Shown here one piece after another: positions 51,591 to 61,220 of a DNA stretch of 64,000 nucleotides (position 1 is the stretch's first letter; each line of letters starts with the position of its first letter). Below the pieces are notes generated by a model. The model worked only from the letters and a program-made list of their open reading frames with translations, was not told the DNA's origin and searched no databases. Position numbers and translations under genes: made by a program. The DNA is from Roseateles depolymerans (GTDB lineage: Bacteria; Pseudomonadota; Gammaproteobacteria; Burkholderiales; Burkholderiaceae_C), in contig NZ_QUMT01000003.1 in assembly GCF_003387155.1 (NCBI RefSeq), forward strand, positions 956,233 to 1,020,232, in the 5' to 3' direction.

Positions 51591-52980
51591 GGACATCGTC
51601 ACCACATTGCGGCGCGCCGGTCCTCTCAAGGCCGGGGATCTGGCGTTGTCGCTGGGCGTGAGCCGCGCGACGCTCAGTAGAGAAGTCAAGCGGGCAGGCC
51701 GTGCTGTGATCACGCTGGGTCAAGCCCGCCGAACCACTTACGCGGCGCGACGCTCACTCCGTGGCTTGAACGCAGATTTGCCGCTGTTCCGCATTGACTC
51801 GGAAGGTCTGCCTGAGGAGGTGGCACAGCTTTCCTTGGTCCATCCCGACGGAACGGCCGCCCAGTTCCTGCAACCCTTGCATTGGCCTCTCGACGACGCC
51901 ATGTCGGACGGATGGTTTGAAGGTCTCCCCTACTTCCTCCAGGACATGCGACCGCAGGGCTTCCTGGGTCGGCACTTTGCGCGGCGGTATGCCGCCATTC
52001 TGCAGGTGACCGAGGATCCCAGCCTGTGGTCGGACGACGATGCACTGCATGCCATGTCGGTCCTCGGGGACGATCTGCCAGGCAATCTGCTGCTGGGAGA
52101 AGCCTCCTGCCGGCTTTGGCTGGATCGTGTGCAGGCGACAAAGGCTCACCCCGGCAGCCTCGGCATCCCCGAGGACCGCGTGCTGGACGACTACGCACAG
52201 TTGGCAACGAACGCGCTGTCGAGCGGGGTCGTCGGATCCTCGGCCGGCGGCGAGTTCCCCAAGTTCACCGCACTGCGCCAGCGCCCTGACGGCACGGAGC
52301 AGCACGTGCTGGTGAAGTTCTCCGGAGCCGATGCTTCTCCCGGCGCGCAGCGCTGGGCGGATCTGCTGATCTGTGAACATCTGGCGGCTGAGGTGGCCGG
52401 CGACACCCTGGGGCTGGTGGCGTCGCGCTCCCGCATTCTGCAAGGTGGTGGACGCACGTTCCTGGAAGTGGACCGTTTTGATCGGCAAGGCGCTTTGGGT
52501 CGATCACCCGTGGTGTCGTGGTTCGCGATCAATGCGGCGGTCGTGGGGAAACTGGGCAAGCCTTGGCCCGATGCGCTCGCCGCCCTGTTGCCCATGAAGT
52601 GGCTGACCCGCGACACGGTGGAGCAGGTGCGCAGGCTGTGGTGGTTCGGTCAGCTGATCGGCAATACCGACATGCATGACGGCAACCTGTCGTTCATCCC
52701 TGGACCCACCGACTCGTCGGCCCGGTTCCAGCTCGCCCCCGTCTACGACATGCTGCCGATGGCCTACGCGCCAGTGCGTGGGGTGGAGCTGCCGCCCTGG
52801 CAGTATCAGCCGCGCCTGCCGCTGCCCGCCGAGGCGGCGGCCTGGACGGTTGCCGCCCGGTCGGCGCAAACCTTCTGGGAACGCGCAGCCAGCGACTCGC
52901 GCATCAGCGCGGACTTCCGTGAGCGCTGCGCCGCCAACCTGAAGCTGCTGCGCACCGTGGCCTCATCAATGGGCGTGTGA
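51589..52980 (+). CDS. yjjJ: HipA-family protein with N-terminal HTH (YjjJ/HipH type)
   Basis: A 463-aa protein. Residues about 1-60 are a winged helix (LKAGDLALSLGVSRATLSREVKRAG), so antitoxin-like DNA binding and kinase-like part are in one chain. The HipA region includes SSAGGEFPKFTAL (activation-type loop), HVLVKFSGA, and the catalytic stretch LIGNTDMHDGNLSFI and LAPVYDMLPMAYAP. The layout matches E. coli YjjJ/HipH, reported as a toxin held in check by its own HTH. No separate HipB gene is present. AT content of the promoter is higher than its surroundings. Confidence 0.88.
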   Translation: MDIVTTLRRAGPLKAGDLALSLGVSRATLSREVKRAGRAVITLGQARRTTYAARRSLRGLNADLPLFRIDSEGLPEEVAQLSLVHPDGTAAQFLQPLHWPLDDAMSDGWFEGLPYFLQDMRPQGFLGRHFARRYAAILQVTEDPSLWSDDDALHAMSVLGDDLPGNLLLGEASCRLWLDRVQATKAHPGSLGIPEDRVLDDYAQLATNALSSGVVGSSAGGEFPKFTALRQRPDGTEQHVLVKFSGADASPGAQRWADLLICEHLAAEVAGDTLGLVASRSRILQGGGRTFLEVDRFDRQGALGRSPVVSWFAINAAVVGKLGKPWPDALAALLPMKWLTRDTVEQVRRLWWFGQLIGNTDMHDGNLSFIPGPTDSSARFQLAPVYDMLPMAYAPVRGVELPPWQYQPRLPLPAEAAAWTVAARSAQTFWERAASDSRISADFRERCAANLKLLRTVASSMGV

Positions 52981-54309
52981 CCGCTGCAGCCGGCGGTGCA
53001 CCGCACGGGCCTTGGGCACCCATCCCAGCCGCGCCCAGCGCCGCCACATCAGCAGACCCCGGATCCATTCGTCCGCCGCGTAGGCGATCCAGATGCCCAC
53101 CAGGCCCAGCCCGAGCACCTCGCCCAGCAGCCAGCTGCCACCGGCCAGCACCACCAGCATCGACCCCGCGCCCACCATCACCGGATAACGCGCATCCCCC
53201 GCAGCCCGCAGCGCATTGATCACCACCAGGTTGAAGGTGCGTCCGGGCTCCAGAATGATGGTCAGCGCCATCAGCACCACGGCCGTGCGCACGATCTCGG
53301 CGTCCTGGGTGAACAGGTGCAGCAGCCACGGGGACGCCAGCGCCATGGCCGAGGCCACCGCCACGCTGATGGCAAGACCCCGGGCCAGCGCCCGACGCAC
53401 CAGGCGGTGCGCATCATGCAACTGCCCCGCGCCGATCATGTGGCCCACGACGATCTCCGCCGCAAAGCCGGTCGCCAGCCCCGGCAGCAGCACGAAATAC
53501 ATCAGCTGCGAGGCATAGCTGTGCGCCGCCAGTGCCGACGCCCCCAGTTGTCCCGCCACCGCGATGCTCACCATGTAGGCCAGCCGATAAGCGATGTTCT
53601 CGGCCGCGCCCGGCAGCCCGATGTGCAGCACGGCAGCCAGCTCCTTGCGGGGCAGGCGCCACCAGTCCGACCAGGACGGGCGCAGGGACAGACGCTCGCG
53701 CCACAGCCACCGGTGCAACTGCAGCCCCAGGGCACGGCTCAGCAGCAGCGACAGCGCGAAACCGGACAGGCCGATCCGCGGCATCAGCACCACGGACAGG
53801 GCCAGTTGCACCACCTGCATCACGATCAGCACCACCAGCGTGTCGCGGCTGCGCAGGTGGGCCCGCATCACACTGGCCATGGAGGCATTCCAGGCATCGA
53901 ACATCATGGCCGGGGCCAGGGCCATCAGCAGGGGCTGGGCCAGCGGCAGCACCGAGGGGGGTGCATTCATCAGCTGCAGCAGCGGCCCGGCGAACACCAG
54001 GGCCAGCAGCGCGGTGGAGCCGCCCAGCCAGGAACTGGCGCCCAGGGCGGCGCGGGCGGTCGCATCGGCCACCGGCCGGCTGCCGCTGCCCAGCGCCTGG
54101 GTGATGACCACGCTGATGCCGGCGCCAATGATGCGGAACAGGATGAACAGCGTGGCCGCCACCTGGTTGGCCAGCGCAAAAGCGGCGCCCGCTGAATCCG
54201 ACACCCGAGCCGCCAGCATCGTGCCGACCAGCCCGACGGCGATGTTCAGGCACAACTCCAGGAACAGGGGCCAGGCCAGGGAAAACAGGCGCGGGGACGA
54301 AGACGACAT
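52966..54309 (-). CDS. MATE-family multidrug/Na+ exporter
   Basis: A 447-aa polytopic protein with about 12 spans. Two MatE halves are visible (LAWPLFLELCLNIAVGLVGTMLAARVS and LHIGLPGAAENIAYRLAYMVSIAVAGQLG). Start at MSSSSPRLFSLAWP. Its 3' end overlaps the convergent HipA-like gene by 15 bp. Substrates unknown. Confidence 0.88.
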   Translation of the reverse strand: MSSSSPRLFSLAWPLFLELCLNIAVGLVGTMLAARVSDSAGAAFALANQVAATLFILFRIIGAGISVVITQALGSGSRPVADATARAALGASSWLGGSTALLALVFAGPLLQLMNAPPSVLPLAQPLLMALAPAMMFDAWNASMASVMRAHLRSRDTLVVLIVMQVVQLALSVVLMPRIGLSGFALSLLLSRALGLQLHRWLWRERLSLRPSWSDWWRLPRKELAAVLHIGLPGAAENIAYRLAYMVSIAVAGQLGASALAAHSYASQLMYFVLLPGLATGFAAEIVVGHMIGAGQLHDAHRLVRRALARGLAISVAVASAMALASPWLLHLFTQDAEIVRTAVVLMALTIILEPGRTFNLVVINALRAAGDARYPVMVGAGSMLVVLAGGSWLLGEVLGLGLVGIWIAYAADEWIRGLLMWRRWARLGWVPKARAVHRRLQRSHAH

Positions 54310-54554
54310 GGGCAACAGCAGCTGGGCGGGAACAACGACGGCATCGGCCTTCAGCCGTTCGTCAACGCGCAGGCATTGTGGCGCCGGGAGGTGCTGGGCA
54401 GTGCATCCTGCGAGTGACCCATTGCCGCCAGATGTGGCGAGAGTGGCACTCCGGCCGGATTCGTTGCGAGGGCGCTGCACTCTGGCGCGAGATTTCGGCG
54501 GGGCGCCGCGTTCAGCAGAACCAGCGCGGGCGATTGCCGCGCTGGCGGTGCGCA

Positions 54555-54782
54555 TCAGGGCCTGGGGGGAGGCTCACCCCGGATGAAGGCCACACGCTCT
54601 TCCTCCGTCGCCGCCCGCAGCTCCACCAGCTCGGCCCGGCTGCCGTAGAGCTCGTCCAGTTCCTCCTGGATCAACGCATGCGGCGGCGCCACGACCCGCA
54701 GGGCGCGTATCCAGCGGCAGGGTCTGCCGTCCAGGCGGTAGTCCACCACCCAGAGCACGCACCCATCCAGTACATGAGCCAT
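54555..54782 (-). CDS. Small hypothetical protein (75 aa)
   Basis: MAHVLDGCVLWVVDYRLDG, a two- or three-stranded beta start, then a helix-rich acidic C-terminus (ALIQEELDELYGSRAELVELRAATEEERVAF). No family recognised. Codon use is like that of true genes here. It sits alone between the MATE gene and pldA; the 245 bp upstream of the MATE gene show nothing else. Confidence 0.5.
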   Translation of the reverse strand: MAHVLDGCVLWVVDYRLDGRPCRWIRALRVVAPPHALIQEELDELYGSRAELVELRAATEEERVAFIRGEPPPRP

Positions 54783-54991
54783 CGGGCCAGCCTAGCCCGG
54801 CTGAGGCAGAAGCGCCATCGGGAGGAGCCTGGAAAGCCCCGCCGATTCATGCATTCCGGCACACGCAACAGCATGTAACCGGGATGAATCCGCGGAGGGG
54901 ACGTTCCCGGCTGCTTCGTCATGCAGGCGTCACCGGGGCGTCACCCTCCCATGGCCGGAGGACGCTCAGGCGCCCGGCGCGTGTCTTCCCT

Positions 54992-56224
54992 TTATCGCCA
55001 CTCGACCACCGAAATACCCAGGCCCAGCCGGGTTTCGCGGAAGTTGTAGTCGATCAGGCTTTCGCCATAACCGCTGAACAGCTGCGCGTACCCGTGCAGG
55101 CCGCCGGCAATCGGGAAGGCCCACTCGAACTGCGCCGACCCGCGCGACCGATCCCCGCCGCGCAGGGAGTGGCGCAGTTGCAGGGCAAACACATGGCGGT
55201 TCCATTTCTGCGTGATCAGCGCTTCGCCGCGGCCGATGTAGTCCTGGATGCCGGGGTTGTCGTCGCCGACCGATGACTCGTGGATGCGCATCCACGGGCG
55301 CAGGGCCACCGTGGTGTCGTTGCGCTCCAGGCTGAGCTCACCGATCACGCGGTTCCAACTGCGCGACAGGGGCTGCGCCCGTCCGTTGGACTGGTGGTTC
55401 AGGCTGATGCTGGCCATGCGGGCGGTCCAGCCGAACGGCAGGGCGACGCCCATGCCATGCGTCAGGATGATTTCCGGCTCGTAGTTGGTCTCGCGGAAGG
55501 GCCGCGAGATCTTGCTGTTGTAGACCTGCCAGCGGGAGGACTGGGTATAGCCCCCCCACACCGCCAGCGTGCCGTGGTCGTTCAGGCTCCAGAGCTTGGA
55601 CTTGAGGCTGACCTGGAACTTGGCTTCGTTCTTGTCCAGGTTCAGGGCTTCGACCACGCTGTTGTCCGGCGAGGCGGAGCCGCGCGGCGTCTGGTTGGCG
55701 CGGGACGTCCAGGACACCGGCAGCAGGTAGACCGGCTTGTAGGGGCGCGGGATGAAGGCCGGCAACTGGTCGCTGCAGGACAGCTCCCAGCGCTCGGCCA
55801 GGGTCGAGCCCAGGTAGTCCCGGGCACTGCTGGGCGGACCGGACGGCTTGGTGCAGGGGTCGCGGGTGTCATTGGCCGCAGGCAGGTTGCTGGTGGCGGC
55901 CGGGACGATGGCGATGTCGTTGGTGGCCACGCCGCCGAGCGTGGGCGGCGCCGTGACCGGTTCCGGCAGCCGGCGGCCATGGGCGCGGTCATAACAGGCC
56001 AGGCGGTCGCGCGCATCCGGAATGCGGGTGCAGGCATCAGCCGACAGGGGCGGCTCGGCGGCAGCGGCCGGGTCGGAGGCCGCTGAAGCCGCCACTGATG
56101 CGGTCGCCTCGGTGGTGCCGGCCGGCGTTACGCCTTGCGCCAGGCATGACCCCATCCCGACCGTGCCGATCAGGCCTCCCATTGCAATCACGGCGCCAAG
56201 GCCAGGTGGACAGACATGTTTCAC
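54992..56224 (-). CDS. pldA: Outer-membrane phospholipase A
   Basis: A 410-aa outer-membrane enzyme that cleaves phospholipids at the cell surface when the membrane is disturbed. The GTG at 56224 is chosen because AAGGGAG lies six bases upstream. A signal is followed by about 100 low-complexity residues including CTRIPDARDRLACYD. The C-terminal 260 residues are an OMPLA barrel: catalytic His and Ser in SLNHQSNGR, Asn in SRSWNRVIGE, strands such as YEPEIILTHG, ending VVEWR. Calcium-dependent dimer by family. Confidence 0.9.
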   Translation of the reverse strand: MKHVCPPGLGAVIAMGGLIGTVGMGSCLAQGVTPAGTTEATASVAASAASDPAAAAEPPLSADACTRIPDARDRLACYDRAHGRRLPEPVTAPPTLGGVATNDIAIVPAATSNLPAANDTRDPCTKPSGPPSSARDYLGSTLAERWELSCSDQLPAFIPRPYKPVYLLPVSWTSRANQTPRGSASPDNSVVEALNLDKNEAKFQVSLKSKLWSLNDHGTLAVWGGYTQSSRWQVYNSKISRPFRETNYEPEIILTHGMGVALPFGWTARMASISLNHQSNGRAQPLSRSWNRVIGELSLERNDTTVALRPWMRIHESSVGDDNPGIQDYIGRGEALITQKWNRHVFALQLRHSLRGGDRSRGSAQFEWAFPIAGGLHGYAQLFSGYGESLIDYNFRETRLGLGISVVEWR

Positions 56225-56400
56225 AAAAAACTCCCTTGAAGGCCGCGCGGTACGGCAAACGGAGTGCCCGGTAGCGGCGAAGTGGGTCGGTGGCAGGGGG
56301 CTCGCATCCATAGAATGCGGGCATGGCCCGTCGCCTTTTGCTGACCGACATCACCCACCGCTCGCCCTCCGGCCTGTTTGGAGATTGGGTTCATCGGCGA

Positions 56401-57270
56401 ATGGCCGCTTGGGTGCTGGGTCTTGCCGCACTGGCGTCCGCGGCCCTGACCGGCTGTGCGACGCCGGGGGCCGTCACGACTGGCGCCGCGCCGACGGATG
56501 TCGTTGCAGCCGCCACGCGACTGTCCTGGACGCCCGTGGACGGCGCCGCCGGGCTGCTCTACGCCAAGGACGTCGCCACACCGGGGCAGGTCTTGCACTG
56601 GCTGAGACTGGATTTGCAGGACCCGACCCTGGTCCTGACCCTCACACCGCCCCGTGACAGAGGCCGCACGCTGGACCAGTTCGAAGGAGCCACGCAGGCG
56701 CTGGTGGCGGTGAATGCCTCGTTCTTCACCAGCCGGTTCGAGCCCCGCGGCTGGACCGTGTCGGGGGAGGACGTGTGGGCGCCGGTGCTGGCCGCTGAGG
56801 ACAGTCCGCTGCTCCAGTGCAGCGTGATGAAGCAATGCGACATGCGACTGACGCCTCCGGTGCCCGCTCCCCCTCCTGGCGGACTGGCGGTGGCCGGCAC
56901 ACCGTGGTTGATCCGGGACGGTGTTACCCGTCAACCGTCTGACGATGCCTCGTGCGCGTTCTGCAAGGTGCGTCATCCCAGAACCGCTGTTGGCCTGGAT
57001 GCCACTCGTCGTTTCCTCACCGTGGTGCTGGTCGAAGGCCGGCAGCCTGGGGCGCTGGGCATGACCTTGTCGGAACTCGCGCAGCAGATGCGGGCCCATG
57101 GCGTGACGCAGGCCTTGAACCTGGACGGCGGCGGCAGCACGGCCTTGCTGCTACAGGGTCAGCGAGTGACGGGACGTCCCTTCAATGAGCCCCTGCTGCG
57201 CCCGCTGGCCAATGCGTTGCTGATCCATCGTGCCCCTACTGACCCCGCTTCCTCCGAGCCCCATCCATGA
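56401..57270 (+). CDS. Phosphodiester-glycosidase-type lipoprotein (NAGPA-like)
   Basis: A 289-aa protein of the PF09992 type. Starting at the ATG at 56401 gives a lipoprotein signal (MAAWVLGLAALASAALTGC); a longer frame from 56323 is possible. Family motifs: TQALVAVNASFFTSRFEPRGWTV, HPRTAVGLDATRRFLTVVLVEGRQ and NLDGGGSTALLLQG. Members remove GlcNAc from phosphodiesters or act on cell-wall-type sugars. Overlaps the next gene by ATGA. Confidence 0.82.
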   Translation: MAAWVLGLAALASAALTGCATPGAVTTGAAPTDVVAAATRLSWTPVDGAAGLLYAKDVATPGQVLHWLRLDLQDPTLVLTLTPPRDRGRTLDQFEGATQALVAVNASFFTSRFEPRGWTVSGEDVWAPVLAAEDSPLLQCSVMKQCDMRLTPPVPAPPPGGLAVAGTPWLIRDGVTRQPSDDASCAFCKVRHPRTAVGLDATRRFLTVVLVEGRQPGALGMTLSELAQQMRAHGVTQALNLDGGGSTALLLQGQRVTGRPFNEPLLRPLANALLIHRAPTDPASSEPHP

Positions 57271-58706
57271 TCCGCTCCCTGTCCCCGCTTCCATTAACCT
57301 CCCCGCGCCGGTGCGCTTCGCCGTCCGAGGCATCGGCCTCCCGCCTGATGCGCTGGGCACCCCTCGTGGTGGCCGCCCTACTGGCCGCGTGCGCCACAAA
57401 GGCTCCCGCGCCGGGGCAACAGCCGCCAGGGGGACGGCCCGCGACGGCATCCAATGATTTCAGCCCAGCCGCACTCCAGGCGCTACGCCCCGGGCAGTTC
57501 CAATCCACCGTTGGCAGCGCCGCCCAGGCGCGTGACCGGATGGAGCTGGACCGGGCCCGCATCCGTGGCGCGGCCGGCGTCGCCCGAAGCGCACCGCAGG
57601 ACACCGCCGCCCTGCGCGAGCTGGCGGAAGGCTTGCGCCTGGTGGCGCACTACAACATTGAACAGGACACCGCCCGGTCCGCCCTGCTGGCCGCTCTCCC
57701 CGGCCTGGACCGACAGCCGGTGGACGTGCAGCGCCCGCTGCTGACGGCGGCCTACACCCTCTATCCGCAGGACGCCGCCCCGCTGCTGCGCGACCTGCTC
57801 CCCCTGCTCAGCACGCCGCGCGAGTTCGCCATCGCCGCCTACACGCTGCTGCGCACCCGTCAGGCGGCCGATCTGGCACTGGTGCGGTCCCAGGTGATGC
57901 AGCGGGAGACGTCCGAGCCGCGGATGCAGGCCCTGGTCCAGGCCCTGTTCGTTGCCGAGGGACTGCCGCAAGCCGCCCGTCCGCCGCTGGCGGATCTGCT
58001 GGCCGTGCGGCCGGGGTTCCCGGTCGTGTTCAGCTTCCAGCGGCCCGGCCGCCAGCAAATGGGCCTGGCGCTGGTGCGGCAGGCCGATGGGCGGTTCGTG
58101 CGTCGCAGCGACGGGGGCCTGTTCAACATCGCCCAGCTGGCCCTGTCCAGCAGCGGCCTGCCGGGCACCATCACCCTGGGCAATACGCCGCAGGGTCTGT
58201 TTGCCATCCAGGGCGCCGGTCGGGCGGCGACCAATGTCTGGATCGGACCGACGCCGTATCTGCATTCGAAAGTGCCGATCGAAGCCAGCGTGGCGGATTT
58301 TGAGCAGCGCCCAGCAGGCTCGACCGAACCCGGCTGGTCCATCGACCGCTACCGCGCCCTGCTTCCGGCCAGCTGGCGCGACTATGCGCCGATGCAGGAA
58401 GCCTGGCTGGCGGGCCTGGCGGGTCGGGACGAGATGCTGATGCATGGCAGCACCATCGACCCCCGCTATTACCAGGGCGCGAGCTATTTCCCCGGCACGC
58501 CGTCGGACGGCTGCATGGTGGCGATGGAATACTGGGATGCCAGCGGCACGATGGTCCACAGCGACCAGCTAGCCCTGCTGCAAGCCTTCACCAAGGGCGG
58601 CCAGGACCGGGGTTATCTGGTGCTGGTGGAGCTGGATGCATCGCCCCGCCCGGTGAGTCTGGCGGAGGTGATCGATGCGGTGGTGCAGGCAGAGGGCCGG
58701 CTTTGA
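57267..58706 (+). CDS. Lipoprotein with L,D-transpeptidase-like motif
   Basis: A 479-aa lipoprotein. The ATG at 57267 overlaps the previous stop; the ATG at 57348 gives a cleaner lipoprotein signal (MRWAPLVVAALLAACAT) and may be the true start. The middle (80-260) is helical and repeat-like. The end has GTITLGNTPQGLFAI and then MHGSTIDPRYYQ ... PGTPSDGCMVAMEYWD, the H-G ... S-x-G-C arrangement of YkuD L,D-transpeptidases. Whether it is an active transpeptidase is not certain. Followed by murQ. Confidence 0.6.
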   Translation: MIRSLSPLPLTSPRRCASPSEASASRLMRWAPLVVAALLAACATKAPAPGQQPPGGRPATASNDFSPAALQALRPGQFQSTVGSAAQARDRMELDRARIRGAAGVARSAPQDTAALRELAEGLRLVAHYNIEQDTARSALLAALPGLDRQPVDVQRPLLTAAYTLYPQDAAPLLRDLLPLLSTPREFAIAAYTLLRTRQAADLALVRSQVMQRETSEPRMQALVQALFVAEGLPQAARPPLADLLAVRPGFPVVFSFQRPGRQQMGLALVRQADGRFVRRSDGGLFNIAQLALSSSGLPGTITLGNTPQGLFAIQGAGRAATNVWIGPTPYLHSKVPIEASVADFEQRPAGSTEPGWSIDRYRALLPASWRDYAPMQEAWLAGLAGRDEMLMHGSTIDPRYYQGASYFPGTPSDGCMVAMEYWDASGTMVHSDQLALLQAFTKGGQDRGYLVLVELDASPRPVSLAEVIDAVVQAEGRL

Positions 58707-58801
58707 CCACCAAGTGTTGACCACCAGATAGCCGCTGGTTATGAGCGCACCGGCGCCATGTATTGGCGGGTCACCCGGCCAGGGCATAGAGTGGGGCCGC
58801 C

Positions 58802-59695
58802 ATGCTCAACATCCTCAACACCGAGACCCCCAGCCAGCGGCATCCGGACCTGGACCTCTATGACAGCGCGCGGCTGGTGTCCGCGCTGGTCGAGGACCAG
58901 CAGACCGCCCTGGAGGCCGTGCGAGCCGCCGCCCCTGCGATCGCCGCAGCGGTGGACGCCGCCCTGCCCCGCATGGTCGCCGGGGGGCGGCTGCTGTATG
59001 CCGGCGCCGGAACGTCCGGTCGTCTCGGGGTGCTGGACAGCGTGGAGCTCACGCCCACTTTCTCCTGGCCCGGGGAGCGGGCCGTCGCGCTGATCGCGGG
59101 CGGTGAGGCCGCCATGTTCGTCGCGGTGGAAGGCGCGGAGGATGACGAGGCCCAGGGGCGCCGGGACCTGGAAGCGGTCACGCCCGCAGCAGGCGACGTG
59201 TTGCTGGGCATTGCGGCGTCCGGTCAGACGCCCTACGTGCTGGGCGCCCTGGCGGCGGCCCGCGCGGCCGGATGCCTGTGCATTGGCCTGGCCAACAACC
59301 CCGGCACCGCCGTCCTGGCCGCCAGCGACCATCCCATCCTGCTGGATACCGGCGCCGAACTCATCTCCGGCAGCACCCGGCTCAAGGCGGGCACCGCCCA
59401 GAAGATGGCCCTGAACGCGTTTTCCAGTGCGTTGATGGTGCGGCTGAACAAGGTCTATGGGAACTTGATGGTCGACATGAAGGCCAGCAATGCCAAGCTG
59501 GTGCGGCGCGCGGTGGCCCTGACCATGCGGGCGGCCGGTGTGGACGAGGCCAGCGCACGGCAGGCGCTGGAGGCTTGTGACTTCAGCGTGAAGACGGCGG
59601 TGGTGATGCTGCTCAAGCAGGTGCCGGCGGATCAGGCGCTGCGCTTGCTGCAGGCGCATGCCGGCAGTGTTCGTCAGGCCCTGGCCCGGCATTGA
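58802..59695 (+). CDS. murQ: N-acetylmuramic acid 6-phosphate etherase
   Basis: A 297-aa cytoplasmic enzyme that removes the lactyl ether from MurNAc-6-phosphate, giving GlcNAc-6-phosphate for cell-wall recycling. SIS domain: LLYAGAGTSGRLGVLDSVELTPTF, AAMFVAVEGAEDD, GIAASGQTPYVLGAL, ISGSTRLKAGTAQKMALNAFSS, NLMVDMKASNAKLVRRA. Full length. A kinase for anhydroMurNAc (AnmK) is not in the window. Confidence 0.95.
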   Translation: MLNILNTETPSQRHPDLDLYDSARLVSALVEDQQTALEAVRAAAPAIAAAVDAALPRMVAGGRLLYAGAGTSGRLGVLDSVELTPTFSWPGERAVALIAGGEAAMFVAVEGAEDDEAQGRRDLEAVTPAAGDVLLGIAASGQTPYVLGALAAARAAGCLCIGLANNPGTAVLAASDHPILLDTGAELISGSTRLKAGTAQKMALNAFSSALMVRLNKVYGNLMVDMKASNAKLVRRAVALTMRAAGVDEASARQALEACDFSVKTAVVMLLKQVPADQALRLLQAHAGSVRQALARH

Positions 59696-59766
59696 GCGGG
59701 TGGGCTTGATGCGGGTCAGCTTTGGGCCCTGCGCGAGTCGGTCCCGTCGGATGAGACACTGCACCC

Positions 59767-61155
59767 ATGCCGGCCCCGTCTGATCCCGTGACCCGATCCC
59801 AGCCCATCCCCCCTTCCGACAGCACCCGCGCTGAAGCTCCCAGCAAGGCCGGGGCGCAAGCCTCTCCCGAGGCCCATGCCGGCGCGTCGCCCTCCGTATC
59901 GCCCTGGGGCTGGGTGCCGTCGCTCTACTTCCTGCAGGGCATCCCCTACATGGTGGTGATGTCGCTCTCCACCGTGATCTACAAGAACATGTCGGTGTCC
60001 AACACCGATGTGGCGCTCTACACCAGCAGCCTGTATCTGCCGTGGGTGATCAAACCCCTGTGGTCGCCGCTGGTGGAGATGCTGGGCACCAAACGTCTGT
60101 GGACCACCCTGCTCCAGCTGGGCATGGGGGCCGCACTGGCCGCGGTCGCTTTGACGCTGCCGATGGACCATTTCTTCCAGCTGTCCCTGGCGATGTTCTG
60201 GTTGATGGCGTTTGCCTCCGCCTCCCACGACATCGCTGCCGATGGCTTCTACATGCTGGCCCTGCCGCAGCACCAGCAGGCCGCCTTCGTGGGTGTGCGC
60301 TCCACCTTCTACCGGCTGGCCAGCATCGCCTGCAACGGTGGCATGGTCTGGCTGGCCGGCGAGCTGCATGACGAAGGCCAGGACTGGGCCCATGCCTGGC
60401 AGGTCGTGCTGGCGCTGTGCGCCGCCGTGTTCATCGCCCTGGCCGGCTTCCATGCCTGGCGACTGCCCCGCCCCGCCGCCGATCTGCCGCCGCCACCCGC
60501 GCAGCGGCAGTGGCATCACTTCTTTGACATCTTCGGCGAGTTCTTCCGCAAGCCCGGACTGATGGTGATCATCGGCTTCCTGCTGCTCTATCGGTTTCCG
60601 GAAGCCCAGTTGCTGAAACTGGCGACGCCCTTCCTGCTGGACCCCGCTTCCAAAGGCGGACTGGGTCTGGACAACAAGGCCGTCGGCTTGGCCTACGGGA
60701 CCGTGGGCCTGGTGGCACTGACGCTGGGGGGATTGCTGGGCGGCTGGATCATTTCCAAGGTGGGGCTGAAGCGGGCGCTCTGGCCCCTGGTGCTGGCGAT
60801 GCACCTGCCCAATGTGGTGTTCGTGGCCATGGCCTGGAACCATCCCGGTTCCCTCTGGGCCATCTGCGCCGCGCTGGCCGTGGAGCAGTTCGGCTATGGG
60901 CTGGGCTTCACCGCCTACCTGATGTTCATGATCCTGGTGGCCGACGGGCCGCACAAGACGGCCCACTATGCGCTGTGCACCGGCTTCATGGCGCTGGGCA
61001 TGATGGTGCCCGGCATGTGGAGCGGCTGGCTGCAGTCGCAGCTGGGCTATCTGCACTTCTTCCTGTGGGTGCTGGTGGCCGCGGTGCCGTCGCTGGTGAT
61101 GACGGCGCTGATCCGGGTGCCGGACGGCTTTGGGAAGAAGCAGCCTGAGGCCTGA
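59767..61155 (+). CDS. AmpG-like muropeptide permease (MFS)
   Basis: A 462-aa inner-membrane carrier with about 12-14 spans, after a 40-residue Ala/Ser/Pro-rich cytoplasmic leader. Motifs typical of AmpG: LYFLQGIPYMVVMSLSTVIYKN, ASASHDIAADGFYM, FEQFGYG-like EQFGYGLGFTAYLMFMILVADGPHKTAHYALCTGFMALGMM. It should import anhydro-muropeptides or related wall sugars. Located between murQ and the GHL10 gene. Confidence 0.88.
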   Translation: MPAPSDPVTRSQPIPPSDSTRAEAPSKAGAQASPEAHAGASPSVSPWGWVPSLYFLQGIPYMVVMSLSTVIYKNMSVSNTDVALYTSSLYLPWVIKPLWSPLVEMLGTKRLWTTLLQLGMGAALAAVALTLPMDHFFQLSLAMFWLMAFASASHDIAADGFYMLALPQHQQAAFVGVRSTFYRLASIACNGGMVWLAGELHDEGQDWAHAWQVVLALCAAVFIALAGFHAWRLPRPAADLPPPPAQRQWHHFFDIFGEFFRKPGLMVIIGFLLLYRFPEAQLLKLATPFLLDPASKGGLGLDNKAVGLAYGTVGLVALTLGGLLGGWIISKVGLKRALWPLVLAMHLPNVVFVAMAWNHPGSLWAICAALAVEQFGYGLGFTAYLMFMILVADGPHKTAHYALCTGFMALGMMVPGMWSGWLQSQLGYLHFFLWVLVAAVPSLVMTALIRVPDGFGKKQPEA

Positions 61156-61220
61156 TTCGGCAGGACCTGCGGCCGGGCGCGGTATCGTGTGCATTTCGCG
61201 GAACCTGGACTCCTGAACCG

